Origin: Pseudoalteromonas ostreae
Lineage (GTDB): Bacteria; Pseudomonadota; Gammaproteobacteria; Enterobacterales; Alteromonadaceae
NCBI RefSeq assembly: GCF_018069805.1
Contig: NZ_JAGPYN010000009.1
Location: 120,819 to 184,818 of the forward strand
Direction: 5' to 3'
DNA: 64,000 bases
Position numbers and translations under genes: made by a program. Below the pieces are notes generated by a model. The model did not search any database and was not told where the DNA came from. It worked only from the letters and a program-made list of their open reading frames with translations. Numbering within the stretch: position 1 is the stretch's first letter; each line of letters starts with the position of its first letter. Shown piece after piece: positions 49,830 to 59,059 of this stretch.

Positions 49830-50621
49830 ATGATTAATTTTGAAACACAGCAGGCTATCGCCTTCGTTACATTATCCCGAAAAGATAAACAAAATGCGTT
49901 GAATTTTGTCATGTTCAAACAGCTGACAAGTATCATTAAAAAAATTAAAAAAGACCCGACTATCCGCGCTGTCGTTATTCAAGGGGATGGTGAGCATTTT
50001 TGTGCTGGACTGGATGTTGCTGCCGTTATGAAAAGTCCCATAAATATTGCCAAGTTGCTATTTAAATGGTTACCGGGTAACTGTAATTTAGCGCAGCAAG
50101 TTGTGCTGGGTTGGCAATCACTAAGTGTGCCGGTATTCGCAGTCGTCCAAGGTAATTGCTTTGGTGGTGGCCTGCAAATAGCTCTTGGCGCTGATTATCG
50201 GATTGTGCACCCAGATGCTAAATTAGCCATTATGGAAGCGCGCTGGGGACTATGCCCTGATATGGGTGCAAATGTTGTACTACCTAGCTTACTAAAACGT
50301 GACGATGCCATGTGGCTTGCCAGTCATGCAGATCCTATTAGTGCTGATAAAGCGCTGCAATTAGGGTTAATAACCGAAGTAAATGCGGATCCAAAACAAC
50401 GCTGTTTAGCAATGATCAATACCTTATTAGCTCGCTCACCTGATACTTTAGCGGCAATCAAACGCGTTACCCAACAAAGTTTTAACGCTCCAAGAAGACA
50501 AATTTTAGCAAAAGAAACCATTAGCCAAATTCGTCTGCTTATTAACAGCAATACAAAAAAGGCCATTGCAAAAGCCAAAGGTGCCGACAACATTGAGTAT
50601 CAAAATAGTAAACGTTGGTAA
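49830..50621 (+). CDS. Crotonase-family (enoyl-CoA hydratase/isomerase) protein
   Basis: 263 residues with the crotonase CoA-binding and oxyanion-hole segments: EHFCAGLDVAAV and GNCFGGGLQIALGADYRI. The region EARWGLCPDMGANVVLP has Asp where dienoyl-CoA isomerases and the 'GLVPDMG' subgroup have it, rather than the second Glu of a classical hydratase. So isomerase-type chemistry on an acyl-CoA is more likely than hydration. GAGG precedes the ATG. It stands alone, so the pathway is not shown by context. Confidence 0.88.
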   Translation: MINFETQQAIAFVTLSRKDKQNALNFVMFKQLTSIIKKIKKDPTIRAVVIQGDGEHFCAGLDVAAVMKSPINIAKLLFKWLPGNCNLAQQVVLGWQSLSVPVFAVVQGNCFGGGLQIALGADYRIVHPDAKLAIMEARWGLCPDMGANVVLPSLLKRDDAMWLASHADPISADKALQLGLITEVNADPKQRCLAMINTLLARSPDTLAAIKRVTQQSFNAPRRQILAKETISQIRLLINSNTKKAIAKAKGADNIEYQNSKRW

Positions 50622-50718
50622 CAAATTCACTTAATATCAACGCTAAGCAATAAGTCACATAGTTTTCAACAAGCAAATATGCTGAAGTATAATACGACCT
50701 GTAGTGAGTAAATAATCA

Positions 50719-51105
50719 ATGGATCCCCGACCCCCTGTGCTAAAAAAAATCTTCCCTTATTTACTCAGCAGCTGTTTGATTTTGAGTTGCTTGGCGATAG
50801 CAAAAATAATCATGCACTGGCTGCAAGGCAGCTTTCCAGCCCCCCTATTAGCGATGCTAATACTACTTACGTTACTTTTAACAAACGTAGTTAAAGAGCA
50901 TCACTTAGCTCCCTGTGCAAAGCCGTTATTAAATGTCATGCCGCTTTTTTTCATCCCTGCTGGAGTTGGTTTTATCGAACACCTTGAGATCATCGCCCTG
51001 CAATGGCAGTTTCTCAGTGCAGTTTTCATTTTGGTGCCATTGACCAGCTTACTGCTTATCGCAGCGGTGATCAGTGTATTTAAAGGCAGGATTGAACATG
51101 ATTGA
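50719..51105 (+). CDS. lrgA: LrgA/CidA-like holin-type membrane protein
   Basis: 128 residues with four hydrophobic helices and the family motifs FPAPLLAMLILLTLL and PLFFIPAGVGFIEHLE. LrgA/CidA proteins act with LrgB/CidB in control of murein hydrolase export, cell lysis or metabolite transport. The stop overlaps the lrgB-like start by 8 bp, a coupled pair. Confidence 0.88.
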   Translation: MDPRPPVLKKIFPYLLSSCLILSCLAIAKIIMHWLQGSFPAPLLAMLILLTLLLTNVVKEHHLAPCAKPLLNVMPLFFIPAGVGFIEHLEIIALQWQFLSAVFILVPLTSLLLIAAVISVFKGRIEHD

Positions 51106-51805
51106 TCTATGGTGGTTAAGTATTCCTGTAATTATCACGCTGTTTTTAGGGTTAAGGAAGCTCAATACAACCATTAACAATCCTTTATTAAAAGCGCTAA
51201 CTAATCCCGTTTTTATCACTATTACACTTATAGCCATATTACTAGTGAGTTTTTCACTGCCTTACTCACAATTTGCCAGCCATAGCCAGCTATTAAGCTA
51301 TTTACTGGAGCCTGCCATTGTTGCGCTTGCATTACCGCTATATCAACAATTTGTGCATATACGAAGAAATCTCCTGCTGATTGTTGGCTGCTGTAGTTTG
51401 GGCATAATCAATGCCACTGTGGTTGCAACCGTACTCAGTGCCGCATTTAATGTGCCTGCACAATTAGCAGCATCTGTTGCCGCTTTATCGGTTACTACTC
51501 CCATTACTCTATTAGTCACAGATTCACTCGGAGGCATTGCTTCGCTGGCCGCTGCGATGGTGATTTTTATCGGCTTATTAGGTGCTTTGTTCGCACTACT
51601 TATTCTTCGTCAGGTGGGCATTTATAACCATCAGGCACAAGGCGTTGCGATTGGTACTGCATTTCATGCAATAGGCACCGCCGCCGCACTTGTTGAGCAT
51701 CCGCGTATTGGTGCATTTGCTTCAGTGGCAATGGCATTGAGCGCATTACTTACCGCTTTAATCGTACCATTACTTTATCCTTTTTTGAGTCAAGCTCTGC
51801 TATGA
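51098..51805 (+). CDS. lrgB: LrgB/CidB-like membrane protein
   Basis: 235 residues starting MIDLWWLSIPVII, with AAAGGCAGG as ribosome site inside the end of lrgA; an earlier in-frame ATG would overlap lrgA by 32 bp. The LrgB signature LLEPAIVALALPLYQQF and the SVTTPITLLVTDSLGG and GTAFHAIGTAAAL segments are present, with six or seven helices. It is the partner of the LrgA-like protein; the pair belongs to the LrgAB/CidAB family. Confidence 0.93.
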   Translation: MIDLWWLSIPVIITLFLGLRKLNTTINNPLLKALTNPVFITITLIAILLVSFSLPYSQFASHSQLLSYLLEPAIVALALPLYQQFVHIRRNLLLIVGCCSLGIINATVVATVLSAAFNVPAQLAASVAALSVTTPITLLVTDSLGGIASLAAAMVIFIGLLGALFALLILRQVGIYNHQAQGVAIGTAFHAIGTAAALVEHPRIGAFASVAMALSALLTALIVPLLYPFLSQALL

Positions 51806-51840
51806 TGAAATAGTTTAACCACTTTATTTATGGATAATAG

Positions 51841-52677
51841 ATGATCAGTACAGAAATCCAACAAGTTGAAAAATACTACACCATGATCAGTGAGTACCTC
51901 GTTAAGTACAGCATGCAATTAGTTGGCGCATTGTTGATCTTGATTTTTGGTTTGTGGGTGGCACAAAAAATATCTAAAATGATTGCCGCTTTAATGGCGC
52001 GTAATAATATTGATATTACTCTCACTAATTTTGTCAGTAATGTAGTGAAAGTATTGTTTATCATTATGTTCATTATTATTGCGCTGGGTAAAATTGGCAT
52101 AAGTGTTACACCTTTTGTTGCTGCAATTGGTGCCGCTTCTCTTGGTGCAGGTTTAGCATTGCAAGGGATGTTATCAAATTATGGCGCAGGCTTGGCTATT
52201 ATTGCCACCCGCCCCTTTATTGTTGGTGACACGATTGAAGTTAAAAATGTCAGCGGTCAAGTAAAAACCATTGAGCTAGGTTACACCATTTTGATCAACG
52301 AAGAAAAAGTCGAAATTACTATTCCTAACAAACACATCGTTGGCGAAATACTACATAACTCATTTAATTATTCATTGGTCAAAGGTGAAATTGATATTGC
52401 CTATAATGCCAGTGCTGAGCATGCTATAGAGCTTATAGAAAACGTATTGAAAGACCATGAGTTAGTCGCAAGTGAACCGCTATCACAAGTTGGCATTGAA
52501 CGGTTTGCTGAAAGTGGAGTAACAATTAGTTACCGCTACTGGGTGCCGACAACGAAAATAATTGAAACCAAGCTGGCCGTAAACGGTGGCGTATATAGTG
52601 CGATTCAAGGTGCGGATATTGAAATTCCATTCCCACAACGAATTGTCACAATTAACCAACAAAGTATTGATAGCTAA
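51841..52677 (+). CDS. mscS: Small-conductance mechanosensitive channel MscS
   Basis: 278 residues, the compact MscS form. There are three N-terminal helices, with the pore-lining TM3 AAIGAASLGAGLALQGML, then the beta domain (FIVGDTIEVKNVSGQVKTIELGYT in two parts, VEITIPNKHIVGEILHN) and the C-terminal cytoplasmic cage. It opens under hypoosmotic shock. Independent gene 35 bp after lrgB. Confidence 0.95.
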   Translation: MISTEIQQVEKYYTMISEYLVKYSMQLVGALLILIFGLWVAQKISKMIAALMARNNIDITLTNFVSNVVKVLFIIMFIIIALGKIGISVTPFVAAIGAASLGAGLALQGMLSNYGAGLAIIATRPFIVGDTIEVKNVSGQVKTIELGYTILINEEKVEITIPNKHIVGEILHNSFNYSLVKGEIDIAYNASAEHAIELIENVLKDHELVASEPLSQVGIERFAESGVTISYRYWVPTTKIIETKLAVNGGVYSAIQGADIEIPFPQRIVTINQQSIDS

Positions 52678-52693
52678 GCTAGCAATACTGCAA

Positions 52694-52720
52694 ATAAAGG
52701 GAGCTAACTGCTCCCTTTAT
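52694..52720. terminator. Bidirectional terminator between mscS and the TonB receptor
   Basis: A perfect 11-bp stem, ATAAAGGGAGC and GCTCCCTTTAT, with a 5-nt loop, between convergent genes. Confidence 0.9.
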
Positions 52721-52741
52721 TTATACTACATCTTAACTTCA

Positions 52742-54901
52742 TTAAAACTTATAACGTACATTCGCAGTTACTGTTCGGCGTTGACCATAGAAGCAATCTC
52801 CACGCGCTAAACATGAGGTGATCACTGTTTTATCCGTTAAGTTTTGCGCTTGTAAACTAACACTATAGTCATCAAAATCATAACCAATCATAGCATCAAT
52901 GAGTGTGTAATCGGTAGTTTTAATTGGATCAACTACTAAGCCATTTCGCTCACCATAAACACTACCGTCAGATGTCTCTCCCACATAGCGCACACCTAAG
53001 CCTATTTTAAAACCCTGCATAGTTTCTGGTCGCCATGTCGTCCAAATTGATGCTTGCTGCTTTGGTAACGCTGCAAGTGTTGCACCATCTTCACGTTGTT
53101 TATTGCTCTGACTGACGTAACCATCGCTGTATGCGTATGACGCATACACATCGACACTTTGCCAAGCTAATTGTGCTTCAAGTTCAAGTCCTTTTACCGT
53201 CACTTCGCCCTGTTGCACTTGGCCATTTGGAGAAATTACTTTGCTATCTGTGGCTTGCTCTGCATTAAATGGGGTGGTGCGATTTTGCTCTACAATATTG
53301 TATACGGTGGCCGTAAGTAGATGCTCTGTACCTGCTGGTTGATATTTGATACCGGCTTCAACTTGCTCACCTGTTTTTGGTACAAACGCATTACCAAAGG
53401 CATCATAGCCTGGCAATGGTTCAAATGATTCACTATAACTTACATACGGTGAAACCCCTGAGTCAAATAAATACATCAAGCCTAAACGACCGGTGGTCGC
53501 ATACTGTGACTCACTTTTGCCGTTTTCAGGGTTTGTTGTTGCTTTATCGCGACGTAATGCTGTTGAGACTATCCACTTATCAGCAATTTTCATACTGTCT
53601 TGAATATATAAGCCAGTTTGATAAACCTTTGACGAGTCATAATCAACGATATCATCTACCGTTGGTAAATTAGCGACTTGGCCATATTTCGGGTTAAATA
53701 AGTCTAGCGTACCAGCGAGTCCAGAAACAGAGTCGTTATCGGTATAAGCATTTTGATAATCAAGCCCCATCACTATTGTGTGCTCAATATTACCGGTTAT
53801 TATATTGCCATGAAACTGGGCATCACTGGCAATAGCCCGCGAATCAGCGGAGCTAAGATAAGACACTCGCTTGACGCTGCGCCCATCTTCTAAAAATTTA
53901 GGTGGCCAACCATAAATCGTATGATAATCAGCATGACTATCGGTGTAACGCGCAGCAAGTTTAAACTGCCAATCAGCATTAATATTTTGCTCTAAAATCG
54001 CAGTGATTGACGCTTGCTCAGTATCATAACGATCAAAACCCGGCTCAGAAACAAAACGGTTTGATGGAATTTTGCCGTTTTCGTTTTCTAAAATAGTGCC
54101 TGAGTGAGGTAAGAACGAGGTACTCGTGCCTGATTCATTCTTTTGCCAATTAGTTAATAGCGTTATTTTTGTATCATCAGTGGCATACCAGGTTAATGAT
54201 GGAGAAAACACAATACTGTTATCTGGCACATAATCGGTTTGCGTATCACTCTCTCGCCATAAACCAATTACTCGCCCTTGTAATGACGCATCATCATTTA
54301 AAGCACCGGTAATATCTCCCGCAACTTGTTTGCGCGAATAGTTACCAACTTGCCCCCAAAACTGCCCTGATGTTTCAGCATCTGGTTTTTTACTGACTAA
54401 GTTAACAATCCCGCCAATTGAACCTTGGCCATATAACACTGAGCTTGGCCCTTTTAGTATTTCAATTTGCGATAACGCATAAGGATTGGTACGAACATTA
54501 TTATAGTTACCATACAGTGACTTTAAGCCGTCTAAATATTGTACGGGCGACACACCACGAATAACCGACCAATCGCCACGGGTATCAACACCGTATGGAC
54601 CGTTATATAAACCAGACACATAACCTATCGCATCTTGTACGGTTAATGCCCCTAAATCTTCAATTCGCTCTTGCGTTAAAACTGAAACAGACAACGGTGT
54701 CTCAATAATTGGCACGTCTGATTTTGCACCAGATGCACTCATGTATGAAATCAAACCTCGTTGACTTTTTACCGTAATAACTTCGAAATCGTGATCTTCA
54801 CTCACAGCCTGCTGTTCGGCAACAGCATTAGAGGGATTTAACAGTGAAAGAAAAGTCAAAGATAAAATACTTAACGGTGTATTTATTCCACTTAACTGCA
54901 T
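52742..54901 (-). CDS. TonB-dependent siderophore receptor
   Basis: 719 residues with a signal peptide (about 1-28, ending NAVAEQQ), a Ton-box-like EVITVKSQRG, a plug (about 65-175: PLSVSVLTQERIEDLG, IEILKGPSSVLYGQGSIGGIVNLVSK) and a barrel ending VRYKF. The plug motifs place it in the ferrichrome/pyoverdine-type siderophore receptor group (FhuE-like). It diverges from the PepSY gene across a Fur-like box, consistent with iron-limited expression. The siderophore is unknown; no biosynthesis genes are in the window. Confidence 0.94.
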   Translation of the reverse strand: MQLSGINTPLSILSLTFLSLLNPSNAVAEQQAVSEDHDFEVITVKSQRGLISYMSASGAKSDVPIIETPLSVSVLTQERIEDLGALTVQDAIGYVSGLYNGPYGVDTRGDWSVIRGVSPVQYLDGLKSLYGNYNNVRTNPYALSQIEILKGPSSVLYGQGSIGGIVNLVSKKPDAETSGQFWGQVGNYSRKQVAGDITGALNDDASLQGRVIGLWRESDTQTDYVPDNSIVFSPSLTWYATDDTKITLLTNWQKNESGTSTSFLPHSGTILENENGKIPSNRFVSEPGFDRYDTEQASITAILEQNINADWQFKLAARYTDSHADYHTIYGWPPKFLEDGRSVKRVSYLSSADSRAIASDAQFHGNIITGNIEHTIVMGLDYQNAYTDNDSVSGLAGTLDLFNPKYGQVANLPTVDDIVDYDSSKVYQTGLYIQDSMKIADKWIVSTALRRDKATTNPENGKSESQYATTGRLGLMYLFDSGVSPYVSYSESFEPLPGYDAFGNAFVPKTGEQVEAGIKYQPAGTEHLLTATVYNIVEQNRTTPFNAEQATDSKVISPNGQVQQGEVTVKGLELEAQLAWQSVDVYASYAYSDGYVSQSNKQREDGATLAALPKQQASIWTTWRPETMQGFKIGLGVRYVGETSDGSVYGERNGLVVDPIKTTDYTLIDAMIGYDFDDYSVSLQAQNLTDKTVITSCLARGDCFYGQRRTVTANVRYKF

Positions 54902-54967
54902 TAATATTCCTTAGGATAAATTGAAATTGGAGGTAATTTAATAGTACAATCATTGAAATGCAATATG

Positions 54968-54986
54968 AATGATAACAAATATCATT
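54968..54986. promoter_or_regulatory. Fur-box-like operator
   Basis: A perfect inverted repeat AATGATA, five bases, TATCATT, in the 101-bp divergent region between the siderophore receptor and the PepSY gene. It closely follows the Fur core (repeated NAT(A/T)AT hexamers, consensus GATAATGATAATCATTATC). Confidence 0.75.
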
Positions 54987-55002
54987 AATAATAGGTTTCA
55001 CT

Positions 55003-56145
55003 ATGGCTAACGTAAGCAAGCGATTTTGGTTTCAATTACATGGCTGGTTCTCATTGCCTGTATGGGTTTTATTCTGTTTTATTTGTATTACAGGCACTCT
55101 CTCTGTAGTGAGTCATGAGCTTACCTGGTTAACCAACCCTGCAGCTCGAGCAAGTAATCCTAACAATTTGCCTGCAAAACCAATCGATGAATTAATAGCA
55201 GCAGTAGAACAACTACATCCAACTGCAGATATCACATCAGTATTGGTGTATGAACCGTATTTAGTAAACGCTATTATTTTTACAGATCACAATAAACCCC
55301 AAGCAATTGCCTACGTAAATCAATACACAGGACAAATACAAGCAGTTAATCAAGGCATCACCTTTATTGGTTTTATGCGCGCGCTACATGGTTGGCTGTT
55401 GCTTCCATGGCAATCTGGTTATAGCGTCGGTTATTATCTTGTATCTGCAATGGCAATAGTCATGTTTGGCGCATTAGCCACTGGGCTGATTATTTATAAA
55501 AATTTCTGGCGTGCTTTTACTCAGCCTAAATTGCGCTTTAATCAAGGTAAAAAAACCTTACTAAAAGATTTACATAGCTTGGCTGGCGTCTGGTCTATGT
55601 GGTTTTTACTCATTATGAGCTTAACGGGGTTTTGGTATTTAACTCAAGCAATTATGTGGCATAACGAGATTGATATTGAAGAGCATTCACCGCTGGTAAG
55701 TGCTGCTGATTTACCCACCTCTAAAACTGTACCAGCCATCAGTCTAAGTCAGGCTCTACAGCTCACTAAGCAGCAGTTTACTGACTTTGAACCTCATTAC
55801 ATCATGTTCCCCGAACATAGCCGGGGCATGTACAGTATCAGTGGCTCGAACAACACTATTTTCTATGATAACTATGCGTTCTCAACGACGATAAACCCTT
55901 GGACAGGCGAATTAGTACAAACTAAAAGCCCCGAATCAATGAGTGCTCTACAAACTATTTCTCATATTGCAGACCCTTTGCATTACGGCACAATTGGCGG
56001 GATCTGGACCAAGCTAGTTTGGTTCGTTTTTGGCGTGATATTAAGCGGTATGTCTATCACAGGTTTTATGATGTGGCGTAGTAAGTTAGCTAAGATAACA
56101 AAGGCGCAGCTGCTAACGACTGACTATATTCAGGAGGCACAATAA
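55003..56145 (+). CDS. PepSY-associated membrane protein (siderophore/iron utilisation)
   Basis: 380 residues with four transmembrane helices (about 15-35, 144-165, 198-218 and 336-358) and PepSY-type periplasmic domains between them. Signatures are FWFQLHGWFSLPVWVL, the HGWLLLPW region and LHSLAGVWSMWFLLIMSLTG. His residues in the helices suggest heme or metal binding. Such proteins next to TonB siderophore receptors are proposed ferric-siderophore reductases. It shares the Fur-like box with the receptor and overlaps the next gene by 1 bp. Confidence 0.88.
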   Translation: MANVSKRFWFQLHGWFSLPVWVLFCFICITGTLSVVSHELTWLTNPAARASNPNNLPAKPIDELIAAVEQLHPTADITSVLVYEPYLVNAIIFTDHNKPQAIAYVNQYTGQIQAVNQGITFIGFMRALHGWLLLPWQSGYSVGYYLVSAMAIVMFGALATGLIIYKNFWRAFTQPKLRFNQGKKTLLKDLHSLAGVWSMWFLLIMSLTGFWYLTQAIMWHNEIDIEEHSPLVSAADLPTSKTVPAISLSQALQLTKQQFTDFEPHYIMFPEHSRGMYSISGSNNTIFYDNYAFSTTINPWTGELVQTKSPESMSALQTISHIADPLHYGTIGGIWTKLVWFVFGVILSGMSITGFMMWRSKLAKITKAQLLTTDYIQEAQ

Positions 56146-56612
56146 TGGCACGACTTAGAAGTACTTGGTGGCAACGCTATAAGTATCTACTACATGCTAG
56201 TATTTTAATTTTACCATTTTGGTTTTTATATCAATCAATGATTCTCATATTTCCTGACTCATGGGGCGAGCAAACAATAGGAGAGTTTACCCTTGCGCCC
56301 ATGCCACTTAATATGGCGCCCCCCTATAGTCACCATGGTGAATACGTTAAAGATTTTAAGGTAATGTTTAATAAAGGAAAAATAGCAGATGTGCGCCAAG
56401 GTTACATGAATATTGGCCCCACTCCATTACCACTTAGTCAGTTATCAAAAGCCGATGAAGGTATTTTACATGGCACACGTCATGGTCAACATGTACATGC
56501 TATTGCACCAAGATTAATAACCAGCAAAGATAAGGCATGGATCACACTCCAAACGTGGCAAGGTGAATTGCTAGTTCAAAGCTGGGAAATTCCAAGCCAG
56601 TTTATTAACTAA
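56145..56612 (+). CDS. Hypothetical membrane-anchored His-rich protein
   Basis: 155 residues starting 1 bp inside the PepSY stop codon (TAATG), with AGGAGGC upstream. One N-terminal transmembrane helix (about 13-35), then a soluble domain expected in the periplasm. The domain contains GEFTLAPMPLNMAPPYSHHGEYV and the His-rich GILHGTRHGQHVHAIAPR (quoted in parts). The His pairs could bind metal. I do not recognise a named family; the coupling to the PepSY gene and the Fur-like box imply a role in iron-siderophore handling. Confidence 0.75.
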   Translation: MARLRSTWWQRYKYLLHASILILPFWFLYQSMILIFPDSWGEQTIGEFTLAPMPLNMAPPYSHHGEYVKDFKVMFNKGKIADVRQGYMNIGPTPLPLSQLSKADEGILHGTRHGQHVHAIAPRLITSKDKAWITLQTWQGELLVQSWEIPSQFIN

Positions 56613-57046
56613 CAACAATGGGGAGCAAAACATGCTCCCACCCCACCTAAATCCAACTTTTATTTAACTTAAACAAGCACTTAGCCTACAAAACCAATAT
56701 ATTGAAAAGGCCGTTGACACACTCAGCGTACAGACTAATGCGACCTCCACACTATCAGCACAACTGAGCGCAATAAAACAGAAATACACATCGCCATCAT
56801 AGAAAAATAACCGCTATATCATGTTTAGGGTCACATCAGCTCAGCATGAAAGCTATACCCGAATGCGCCATTTAAAAACTAAAAATAAAAAATAAAATCA
56901 ATAAAAACATATAGGTAAAACAAAAATTAGATTAAAGTAAACCTAAGTAGCTTTATTCTCACTGCAGAAGTCTTTCTTTTGTCACGGTTTTGTCATAAAA
57001 GTTATTTAGCTTGCATCGCATACATGGCTAACTTAGGACTTTACTT
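56613..57046. other. Intergenic region with a gene remnant and the phytase promoter
   Basis: It begins with a GGGAGC/GCTCCC hairpin (56621-56639) without a T-run. A 44-codon open stretch, 56668-56802, reads coding-like (LKQALSLQNQYIEKAVDTL then SAIKQKYTSPS) but is preceded by a stop and has no start, so it may be the tail of a lost gene. The last 70 bp hold a Pho-box-like repeat. Confidence 0.5.
56979..56999 (+). promoter_or_regulatory. Pho-box-like direct repeat before the phytase gene
   Basis: TTGTCAC (56979-56985) and TTGTCAT (56990-56996), spaced 11 bp start to start, followed by AAA. This is the PhoB recognition layout (CTGTCAT-type repeats). It ends about 50 bp before the GTG start. 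Confidence 0.65.
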
Positions 57047-59023
57047 GTGCCAACATTTAAACCACTTGCTTATGCGCTGAGCATATTAACACTCACCGCA
57101 ACATTAGGCGCTTATAGCAGCCAAGGTGTTAATTCCACTCAACCAAGCCAAACTACACTAAAGCTTAACAGCGCACCATTTTGGCAACAAAATAATATTC
57201 AAGGTTCGCAAGCTGCTTGGCTTTTTGATGATGCATGGTTACTAACCAGTGAAAGCCAAGGCTTAATTGTAGTAGAGCAAAATAAACAACATAGCGAAGT
57301 ACTTAAAGCAGGTAGCTTTGAAACTCTGTCAGTGCGTACTATTGGCGATAATCGCTTTTTAGTGACCAGTATTGATAACGAACGTGATCTGGTTGCTGTT
57401 TTCACCCTAACTCAAAGTAACGGCAACTGGCAACTAACGGAGCACACACCGATTGTTGCACCGCAAGCAAAACCTGAAGCGGTCTGCCTATTTAACAATC
57501 ACAATACGGGGAGTATTTCTGCTTTTGTTGCTGATGTTCGCGGCTTAATGCGCGAAACCTTAATTTATAACTTTGCTACAGAACAAACCACTAACATTGC
57601 GGTCCGAGAATTTGCCGGTGTAAATGAAGCTGCGGGTTGTGCGGTTAATGATGTAAGCCAACAATTATTTATCAGTGAAGAAGAACTTGGCATTTGGCAA
57701 ATGAACGCCAATGCTGAATCTTCAGCGAGTAAACAACCCCTTACCATGGTTGCTCCCTTTGGTGAACTGGCCAGCGGTATTGGCGCATTAACCACCAGCA
57801 CTGATGGCAGCCTCTGGTTTACTAGCAGCAGCAATAACACCCTATACCGATATAATCCAGAGCAAGGTATACAACAAAAGTGGCGTGTCTCTGGAGATCT
57901 CAGTATTGGTTCTGTGGTAATTGATAATAACGCCACTACTGCTCAAGCCATTATGTATGACGATGAAAGTGGCGCGTACCGCAGCAGCCAGTTAATTTTA
58001 GACCCAATCACCAGTACGACAAAAACCAACACCACCACTGCAAAAACAGCACATGTGTATGCAAAAGTGCAAACGACACCAGTTGCAGCATTTGGTGATG
58101 CCGCAGACGATCCAGCCATCTGGGTGCATCCAACCGACGCTGCTAAAAGCTTGATCATTGGCACCGATAAACGTCGCGGACTGATGATCTATAACTTAGC
58201 TGGAGAGCAAATTCAAAGCCTTGACGTAGGTAGAGTTAACAATGTTGACGTTCGTCAAAGTAGTAATATCAACAACCCAACTCACACGCTAATTGCAGCC
58301 AGTAACCGCAGTGAAAATAGCATTAGTTTGTTCACTGTCGACATACAAAACAGCGTACACCACTTAGGTAGCGTGGCTACCAATTTGAGTGAGATTTATG
58401 GCTTATGCATGTATTCATCGAAATCTGGTGACTATGTATTTGTGAATGATAAATCAGGGTTATATCAGCAATATAAAATAACCAGCCAACAGCAACAAGT
58501 CTCGGGCAAACTGGTGCGCGAATTTACTCTACCTAGCCAGCCAGAAGGTTGTAGTAGTGATGATAAAAACGGCGAACTTTTTGCCGGTGAGGAAGACGCT
58601 GGTATTTGGTTTATCCAAGCAGAGCCTGATTCACAGCAAGCGCCTATTTTATTGCAATCCGTGAATGAAATGCTAGTTGATGATGTAGAAGGTATGGAGA
58701 TTTATCATGGTAAAGACGAGCGCTTATTAGTGGTATCTAGCCAAGGTGACGATAGTTATGTCGTGTATCGCATAAATAAAGGTGAAAAACACCCTACCCT
58801 TGAGTTTGTCAGTAAGTTTAATATTCTTGCAAACTTAAATAACGGTATTGATGGCGTGTCAGAAACCGATGGCTTAACCGTTACAGCCAAACCGCTGCCT
58901 GGCTACCCTCTTGGCGTATTAATAGTGCAAGATGGCTACAATCGTATGCCACAGCAGCCACAAAATTTTAAACTGGTGGATTGGCGCCAAGTACATTCAC
59001 TTATCCATGGCGACGTTAAGTAA
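57047..59023 (+). CDS. Two-domain beta-propeller phytase
   Basis: 658 residues. The start is GTG, with AGGA about 10 bp upstream; no ATG fits the frame. Signal peptide about 1-22. The N-terminal half (about 40-320) is a divergent propeller domain and the C-terminal half (about 345-650) the conserved one, with DDPAIWVHPTDAAKSLIIGTDKR (quoted in parts), EGCSSDDKNGELFAGEEDAGIW, VDDVEGMEIY and SSQGDDSYVVY. Phytases of this type need calcium and release phosphate from phytate outside the cytoplasm. The Pho-box-like repeat suggests induction by phosphate limitation. Confidence 0.9.
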   Translation: MPTFKPLAYALSILTLTATLGAYSSQGVNSTQPSQTTLKLNSAPFWQQNNIQGSQAAWLFDDAWLLTSESQGLIVVEQNKQHSEVLKAGSFETLSVRTIGDNRFLVTSIDNERDLVAVFTLTQSNGNWQLTEHTPIVAPQAKPEAVCLFNNHNTGSISAFVADVRGLMRETLIYNFATEQTTNIAVREFAGVNEAAGCAVNDVSQQLFISEEELGIWQMNANAESSASKQPLTMVAPFGELASGIGALTTSTDGSLWFTSSSNNTLYRYNPEQGIQQKWRVSGDLSIGSVVIDNNATTAQAIMYDDESGAYRSSQLILDPITSTTKTNTTTAKTAHVYAKVQTTPVAAFGDAADDPAIWVHPTDAAKSLIIGTDKRRGLMIYNLAGEQIQSLDVGRVNNVDVRQSSNINNPTHTLIAASNRSENSISLFTVDIQNSVHHLGSVATNLSEIYGLCMYSSKSGDYVFVNDKSGLYQQYKITSQQQQVSGKLVREFTLPSQPEGCSSDDKNGELFAGEEDAGIWFIQAEPDSQQAPILLQSVNEMLVDDVEGMEIYHGKDERLLVVSSQGDDSYVVYRINKGEKHPTLEFVSKFNILANLNNGIDGVSETDGLTVTAKPLPGYPLGVLIVQDGYNRMPQQPQNFKLVDWRQVHSLIHGDVK

Positions 59024-59031
59024 ACGAAACA

Positions 59032-59059
59032 AATATAGCCGTCACTTGGCGGCTATATT
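59032..59059. terminator. Hairpin between phytase and yqaA-like genes
   Basis: AATATAGCCG and CGGCTATATT, 10-bp stem, 8-nt loop, between convergent genes and overlapping the yqaA-like stop. No T-run, so efficiency is uncertain. Confidence 0.5.
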
